From Desulfovermiculus halophilus DSM 18834 (GTDB lineage: Bacteria > Desulfobacterota > Desulfovibrionia > Desulfovibrionales > Desulfothermaceae): a stretch of DNA of 64,000 nt. The number at the start of each line of letters is the position of its first letter. The first letter of the stretch is position 1. Of this stretch, positions 59,301-64,000 are shown piece after piece. The stretch is from positions 22,138 through 86,137 of the forward strand of contig NZ_JIAK01000013.1 of the NCBI RefSeq assembly GCF_000620765.1, written 5' to 3'. A program made the translations under genes and the position numbers. The notes under the pieces were generated by a model. The model was not told the DNA's origin. It did no database searches and saw nothing but the letters and a program-made list of their open reading frames with translations.

Positions 59301-59825
59301 ATGAGCACGCGATATATCTTGACCGCCTTTGGCCGGGACAGGGTCGGCATAGTGGCCGACGTGACCCAGGTGATGTACGAGTTGGACTGCAACCTGGAAG
59401 ACTCGGAGATGACCCGCCTCGCGGATGAGTTTGCGGTCATCTTTCTTTTTTCCGCCCCCACCCCGGAGATTGAAGACAAGCTCACCTCGGCCTGCCGTCG
59501 GCTGGAGCTGGACAAGGGCATAGCCGCCTTTTTCCGTCCCCTGGGCAGCCCCGAACCTCAGAAAGGCACCGGCATTTTGACCACCCTGCATGTGGAAGGG
59601 GTGGATCAATGCGGGATTATTTATCATATCAGCCGGCATCTGGCTGAGAACAAGGTAAACATCATCCGGGTCCATTCCAGACAGAGCTCCTCCCCGCAAA
59701 GCGGAACAGCCATGTATACTGTGGACCTGGAGGTTGAGCTGCCGTCGCACATGAGTATGCAGGAGCTGAACAAAGGTCTTCAGCATGTGGCTGATGCTCT
59801 TCATCTGGATATCCAAACCGTATAA
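59301..59825 (+). CDS. Double ACT-domain protein (GcvR-like)
   Basis: A 174-residue protein with two ACT domains (about 5-80: ILTAFGRDRVGIVADVTQVMYELDCNLEDS; about 92-170: ILTTLHVEGVDQCGIIYHISRHLAENKVNI). This architecture is that of GcvR, the repressor partner of the E. coli gcv activator. It probably binds glycine or another amino acid. Its position 12 bp upstream of ald and beside gcv supports a regulatory role; direct target unknown. An AAGGAG site precedes the ATG. Confidence 0.87.
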   Translation: MSTRYILTAFGRDRVGIVADVTQVMYELDCNLEDSEMTRLADEFAVIFLFSAPTPEIEDKLTSACRRLELDKGIAAFFRPLGSPEPQKGTGILTTLHVEGVDQCGIIYHISRHLAENKVNIIRVHSRQSSSPQSGTAMYTVDLEVELPSHMSMQELNKGLQHVADALHLDIQTV

Positions 59826-59837
59826 AGGAGTACGTTC

Positions 59838-60956
59838 ATGAAGATTGGCTGCCCCTCAGAAATCAAGAACAATGAGTTTCGGGTAGGTCTGACTCCGGCT
59901 GCGGCCCGGGCCTATATTGAAAACGGCCACCAGGTCGTGGTCCAGAAGGGCGCCGGGCTGGGCTCAGGCATCGCCGACGAGGAGTATCAAAACGTCGGGG
60001 CCAAGCTGGAAGAATCCGCCCAGACCATTTGGGATCAGGCCGAGATGATCGTCAAGGTCAAGGAGCCTCTGCCCGATGAATACGACCTGATGCGCCCGGA
60101 GCAGATCATCTACACCTACTTTCATCTGGCTGCGGAAGAAAAGCTGACCAAGGCCTGCCTGGATAAGAAAATTATCGCCGTGGCCTATGAGACGGTCCAG
60201 GAAGACAGCGGCGCCCTGCCCCTGCTCAAGCCCATGAGCGAAGTGGCCGGCCGCATGGCCCCGCTGATGGCCGCCTTCTACATGGGCAAGCCCTTCGGCG
60301 GGCGCGGACTTCTGCCCACCGGAGTCCCCGGGGTCCTGCCGGCCAATGTGGTCATCCTCGGCGGCGGGGTGGTCGGCAGCAACGCAGCCAAGACCGCGTC
60401 CGGCTTCGGGTGCAATGTAACCATCCTGGATATCAACGTGAATACCCTGGAGCATCTGGAGAACATCCTTCCGGTCAATGTCTTCACCCAGTACAGCAAC
60501 AGCCAGAATCTTGAAGACGCTTTGGCCCGGGCCGACATTGTGGTCGGAGCAGTCCTGGTTCCAGGGGCCAAGGCGCCCAAGCTCATCACCCGCGATCATT
60601 TGAAAATCATGAAGACCGGTTCCGTGCTTGTGGATGTGGCCATCGACCAGGGCGGGTGCACAGAGATGTCCAAGCCCACCACCCATGATCAGCCCACCTA
60701 TGTCGTGGACGGCGTGCTCCACTACTGCGTGGCCAACATGCCCGGGGCCTATGCCCGAACCTCCACCTTTGCCCTGAACAACATGACCATCCCCTATGGG
60801 CTGCAGCTGGCCAATAAGGGCGTGGAGCAGGCCTGCAAGGACAACCACGTCCTGTGCCGGGGCCTCAACGCCTACAAGGGCACCCTGACCTGCGCCCCGG
60901 TGGGCGAGGCCTTCGGGATGCAGGATGTGTGCAGACTCCCGGAAGATGTGCTCTAG
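59838..60956 (+). CDS. ald: Alanine dehydrogenase
   Basis: NAD-dependent interconversion of L-alanine with pyruvate and ammonia. The 372-residue product has the N-terminal MKIGCPSEIKNNEFRVGLTPAAARAY (substrate Arg), the KVKEPLPDEY motif (Lys), the NAD fold VVILGGGVVGSNAAK, DVAIDQGGCTE and YCVANMPGAYARTSTFALNN (catalytic region). It allows growth on alanine or ammonia assimilation. AAAGGAG precedes the ATG. A hairpin follows at 60981-61022. Confidence 0.96.
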   Translation: MKIGCPSEIKNNEFRVGLTPAAARAYIENGHQVVVQKGAGLGSGIADEEYQNVGAKLEESAQTIWDQAEMIVKVKEPLPDEYDLMRPEQIIYTYFHLAAEEKLTKACLDKKIIAVAYETVQEDSGALPLLKPMSEVAGRMAPLMAAFYMGKPFGGRGLLPTGVPGVLPANVVILGGGVVGSNAAKTASGFGCNVTILDINVNTLEHLENILPVNVFTQYSNSQNLEDALARADIVVGAVLVPGAKAPKLITRDHLKIMKTGSVLVDVAIDQGGCTEMSKPTTHDQPTYVVDGVLHYCVANMPGAYARTSTFALNNMTIPYGLQLANKGVEQACKDNHVLCRGLNAYKGTLTCAPVGEAFGMQDVCRLPEDVL

Positions 60957-60980
60957 GTAGACTCATTCACCCCAAACATC

Positions 60981-61022
60981 CCAAGCGCCCGGGGCTGGGC
61001 TGCCCCAGTCCCGGCGCCTTGG
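60981..61022 (+). terminator. Strong hairpin between ald and alr
   Basis: CCAAGCGCCCGGGGCTGGG pairs with CCCCAGTCCCGGCGCCTTGG with small mismatches. There is no T-tract, so it is more likely an attenuator or processing site than a full terminator. alr begins 18 bp later. Confidence 0.6.
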
Positions 61023-61040
61023 AACCCAGGAGTTCTGGCC

Positions 61041-62204
61041 ATGCACGATCAGCCGATCTGGGCCGAAATAGACCTGGAAGCCATCGCCCGCAACTGCCGG
61101 TATGTGCAGAGTCTCATTCCCAGTTCCTCCCGGTTCATGGCCGTGGTCAAGGGCAACGCTTACGGACACGGCAGCGTGCCGGTAGCTCAGACCGCTTTGG
61201 CCAACGGAGCCGACTGCCTGGGAGTCGCCCGACTGGAAGAAGCCCTGCGCCTCCGTCGGGCCGGAATCCAGGCCCCTGTTCTCATCTTCGGTCTTACCCC
61301 GGTCTCCTCCCTGACCACCTTGCTGGACTACGACCTGATCCCGACCATGGCCTCAGCAGAGATGGCCGAAGCCTTTTCCGATCAGGCCGACCGGCTGGGC
61401 GTTCAGCTCCCGGTGCATCTCAAGATCGATACCGGCATGGGCCGGCTGGGCATCGGGGCCGTCCCCCTTCCGGGAGAGGCCTCCGCATACCATCCCCCTG
61501 CTCTGGCTCAGGTCCAGGAGGTCTGTCGCCTGCCCGGATTACGGTTCGAGGGCGTGTACACCCATATGGCCCAGGCCGATGCCGACGATCTGACCCACGC
61601 CAAGGGCCAGATCCAGTGCTTCACCTCCCTGCTTCAGGACCTGGCCGCCGAAGGCCTGGAGTTTCCGGTCCGGCACATGGCCAACAGTGCCGGGGTTCTT
61701 CAGCTCCCCAGCTCCCATCTGGATCTGGTCCGGCCCGGCCTCATGCTGTACGGGCTCTCTCCCCGCCCTCATGACCCGGCGGTCACCGACCCCTTGCATC
61801 CGGCCATGGCCCTTAAGGCCAGGATAGCTCAGGTCAAAAAGGTTGCGCCGGGGTTTAAAATCAGTTATGGATCAACATTTACAACAGACAGAGAATCTAT
61901 AATTGCCACTATTCCAGTAGGTTATGCTGACGGTTATTTCCGCATGCTCTCCAATGCAGGACACATGCTGGTCCACGGTAAACGGACCCGGATCGCCGGC
62001 CGGGTATGCATGGATCAGGCCATGCTGGATGTCAGCCATATCCCCGATGTTCAGGCCGGTGATGAAGTGGTCATCTTCGGTTCTCAAGGAACAGGCGTCC
62101 TCTCGGTGGATGAAATAGCCGAACAGTGCGCAACCATCAACTATGAGATCGTAGCCAAGCTCATGGATCGTGTTCCCAGAATCTATACCTCAAAGCGCTG
62201 GTGA
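61041..62204 (+). CDS. alr: Alanine racemase, with an AT-rich patch
   Basis: PLP enzyme interconverting L- and D-alanine for peptidoglycan and for D-alanine catabolism. The 387-residue product has the PLP Lys in FMAVVKGNAYGHG, the HLKIDTGMGRLG motif, MANSAGVLQLP and the catalytic Tyr in ISYGSTFTTDRESIIATIP (motif YGrTf). Between about 61852 and 61940 the DNA is only about one-third GC by hand count, against about 60% on both sides, while the protein is uninterrupted. It lies between ald and the symporter. Confidence 0.95.
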   Translation: MHDQPIWAEIDLEAIARNCRYVQSLIPSSSRFMAVVKGNAYGHGSVPVAQTALANGADCLGVARLEEALRLRRAGIQAPVLIFGLTPVSSLTTLLDYDLIPTMASAEMAEAFSDQADRLGVQLPVHLKIDTGMGRLGIGAVPLPGEASAYHPPALAQVQEVCRLPGLRFEGVYTHMAQADADDLTHAKGQIQCFTSLLQDLAAEGLEFPVRHMANSAGVLQLPSSHLDLVRPGLMLYGLSPRPHDPAVTDPLHPAMALKARIAQVKKVAPGFKISYGSTFTTDRESIIATIPVGYADGYFRMLSNAGHMLVHGKRTRIAGRVCMDQAMLDVSHIPDVQAGDEVVIFGSQGTGVLSVDEIAEQCATINYEIVAKLMDRVPRIYTSKRW

Positions 62205-62249
62205 CGGCCGCACATATCATATTTGAACCTCTAACCGAGGAGGTGTTCG

Positions 62250-63617
62250 ATGGACGCATTTCTCAGTGTACTCAACGCCATAAGCGGATTCGTCTGGGGT
62301 CCGTACATGCTGGTTCTGCTCGTGGGAACCGGCATCTACCTGACCCTGGGCATGCGTTTACGGAGCATTACCAAGATTGGGTACGGATTCAAGCTGTTGT
62401 TCCAAGGCCGGGACAAGGCCAAACAGGAAGGCGAGGGCGAGATCACACCCTTCCAGGCCCTGACCACCGCCCTGTCCGCAACCATCGGCACCGGGAACAT
62501 CGCCGGCGTGGCCACCGCCATCTACCTGGGCGGTCCCGGAGCAGTGTTCTGGATGTGGGTCACTGCGCTCTTCGGCATGGCCACCAAGTACGGAGAGGCG
62601 GTCCTGGCAGTCCGGTATCGGGAAACCATGCCCGATGGCTCCTTTGTCGGCGGGCCCATGTACTACATCAAGAACGGATTGGGCAAGAACTGGCAGTGGC
62701 TGGGCTTTCTCTTTGCCCTGTTCGCAGCCATCGCCTGCTTCGGCATCGGGAATACGGTCCAGTCCAACTCCGTGGCCCTAGCCGTGAACCAAGCCTTCAA
62801 CCTCCCGCACTGGATCACCGGTCTGGTCCTGGCCGGCCTGACCTTTGCGGTGATCATCGGCGGGATTAAGCGGATCGCCAATGTGACCGAAAAGATCGTG
62901 CCCTTCATGGCTGTGGTCTATGTCGTTGGGGCCTTGGTGGTGATCTTTGCCAATATTTCCGAACTCGGCAATGCCTTGTCCTTGATCTTCACCGACGCCT
63001 TTTCCGGCACCGCCGCCACCGGCGGATTTACCGGAGCCGGGATCGCCGCGGCCATGCGCTTTGGTGTGGCCCGGGGCGTATTTTCCAATGAGGCCGGCCT
63101 GGGATCCGCTCCCATCGCCCACGCGGCCGCCCGGACCTCCAGCCCGGTCAAACAGGGCATTGTGGCTGGACTCAGCCCGTTCATCGATACCATCGTGGTC
63201 TGCACCATGACCGCCTTGGTCATCATCATGACCGGCGCCTGGACCAGCGGAGAGACCAGCTCCGCCCTGACCGCCATGGCCTTTAACAAGGGCCTCCCCG
63301 GACCTGGGGACTTTGTGGTCGGATTCGGCCTGATCTTCTTTGCCTTCTCCACCATGCTGGCCTGGAGCTACTACGGCCAGGTCGCGGTGGAGTACATCTT
63401 CGGCTTGAAGGCAGTGACCCCCTTCCGCTATCTGTATGTCATCCTGATCTTCATCGGCGCGGTCATCAATCTGGATATCGTCTGGACCTTCTCCGACGTG
63501 ATGAACGGTCTGATGATCGTTCCCAACCTGATCGCCCTGCTCGTCTTGAGCCCGGTCATCTTCAGGATAACCAAAGAGTACTACACGGGTCTGACTCGAC
63601 TTTCAGGAATGAATTAG
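62250..63617 (+). CDS. Alanine/glycine:sodium symporter (AGCS family)
   Basis: A 455-residue transporter with about eleven helices. It has GPYMLVLLVGTGIYLTLGMRLRSI, the AGCS signature TALSATIGTGNIAGVATAIYLGGPGAVFWMW, and SNEAGLGSAPIAHAAARTSSPVKQG. It imports alanine or glycine with sodium. AGGAGG precedes the ATG at 62250. It is the last gene of the alanine module, and an IS element follows 36 bp after the stop. Confidence 0.94.
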   Translation: MDAFLSVLNAISGFVWGPYMLVLLVGTGIYLTLGMRLRSITKIGYGFKLLFQGRDKAKQEGEGEITPFQALTTALSATIGTGNIAGVATAIYLGGPGAVFWMWVTALFGMATKYGEAVLAVRYRETMPDGSFVGGPMYYIKNGLGKNWQWLGFLFALFAAIACFGIGNTVQSNSVALAVNQAFNLPHWITGLVLAGLTFAVIIGGIKRIANVTEKIVPFMAVVYVVGALVVIFANISELGNALSLIFTDAFSGTAATGGFTGAGIAAAMRFGVARGVFSNEAGLGSAPIAHAAARTSSPVKQGIVAGLSPFIDTIVVCTMTALVIIMTGAWTSGETSSALTAMAFNKGLPGPGDFVVGFGLIFFAFSTMLAWSYYGQVAVEYIFGLKAVTPFRYLYVILIFIGAVINLDIVWTFSDVMNGLMIVPNLIALLVLSPVIFRITKEYYTGLTRLSGMN

Positions 63618-63653
63618 CGCGTACCACCTTACACCCTGAAATAGATTACAAAA

Positions 63654-64000
63654 TTACTGTTGCGCCTGTAGAACCCACGCGTCTTGGATTACATAGCCCA
63701 TGCCCTTTAGGATCTCGGTCTGAAACTCATTCGGGGTCTCCAAACCGAGCTCCGGTGCTTTGGCTCCTTGGTGCCAGGTGAGCACACAGTCGAAGTCGTG
63801 CATCTCTTCCATAATCACCTTGGAGGTGTACTTGTTATCGAATTTGAGCTCCAACAGGCGTAAAGCGGTTAAGGCGATCATGCAGGTCAAGAGGTGACAA
63901 CGGATTTTGCCGTCAGTCCAGTGAAATATGGGATTGACCCGGACCTGAAAAGGATCCTTGCTGACTCTGAACTGGTTTTCAATCTTATACCGGTCCAATG
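63654..64000 (-). CDS. IS1634-type (IS4 superfamily) transposase, C-terminal part
   Basis: The frame is open to the window edge, so only the last 115 or so residues are seen. It contains RYKIENQFRVSKDP, the Y-x2-x-E-x6-K pattern of the DDE catalytic Glu region, then FHWTDGKIRCHLLTCMIALTALRLLE, typical of IS1634-family C-termini. The terminus reads WVLQAQQ. The IS end should lie between 63618 and 63653. It cannot be the transposase for family 1, if the 8-bp duplication rule holds. Confidence 0.85.
   Translation of the reverse strand, partial: LDRYKIENQFRVSKDPFQVRVNPIFHWTDGKIRCHLLTCMIALTALRLLELKFDNKYTSKVIMEEMHDFDCVLTWHQGAKAPELGLETPNEFQTEILKGMGYVIQDAWVLQAQQ

Noticed and set aside
63654..64000. 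The IS1634-type transposase as the enzyme moving family 1
   Set aside because: Family 1 ends and 8-bp duplications do not fit what I know of IS1634 elements, which make shorter duplications; the IS ends are not visible enough to compare.

Overview
The window is about 60% GC, densely coded, and looks like the chromosome of an anaerobic member of the Desulfobacterota, most like the Desulfovibrionales. The reasons are the oxygen-sensitive class III ribonucleotide reductase (nrdG-nrdD), a DUF4390-ntrY-ntrX cassette, a split glycine decarboxylase (gcvPA/gcvPB), corrinoid genes, QueH in place of QueG, and PaaK-like and SagB-like genes. No rRNA, tRNA, CRISPR array or prophage was recognised. Taxonomy is inferred from gene content only.

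Layout. 139-5905: mostly minus-strand housekeeping genes (pdxA, ROK kinase, Nudix, tsaC, thpR) with one glycosyltransferase on plus. 6105-15078: dedA on plus, then an eight-gene minus-strand run: DUF4390, ntrY, ntrX, rluA-type synthase, MoaD/ThiS-like, M23 peptidase, cobU, cobS. 15240-19362: rlmH and nrdG-nrdD on plus. 19750-27373: minus-strand TANGO2/NRDE gene, folD, eno, coaX, hemW, queH, rng. 27603-33289: trmI and a PaaK-like ligase on plus, then CDP-alcohol transferase, SagB-like, DUF445, YHS and folK on minus. 33373-46644: a plus-strand run with xer recombinase, DHH-CBS-nucleotidyltransferase, a polar amino-acid ABC importer, EamA, HIT, lapA-lapB, mutS and a lipoprotein. 46880-52564: biotin ECF importer bioYMN, comEA-like, VKOR-thioredoxin and YihY. 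53077-63617: an Lrp-like regulator, gcvT-H-PA-PB, lipB, a double-ACT regulator, ald, alr and an alanine/glycine:sodium symporter. The window ends inside an IS1634-type transposase.

The last block is a coherent glycine/alanine module. The symporter imports the amino acids, Alr and Ald convert D- and L-alanine to pyruvate, the Gcv system with LipB-supplied lipoate cleaves glycine, and the Lrp-like and ACT proteins probably sense the substrates.

The most unusual content is intergenic. Fourteen full, short or broken copies of one palindromic element (called family 1 here) sit in 64 kb. Its ends read GGYTCTTCGAC, and several copies are flanked by 8-bp direct repeats, so it behaves like a miniature inverted-repeat transposable element (MITE). 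Three copies landed exactly at stop codons, one carries a second 270-bp palindromic element inside it, and one is inserted into a different repeat family. Family 2 is a hexamer-phased ATCGNN palindrome (three copies). Family 3 is a roughly 160-bp repeat with CGTTCAG ends (two copies plus fragments).
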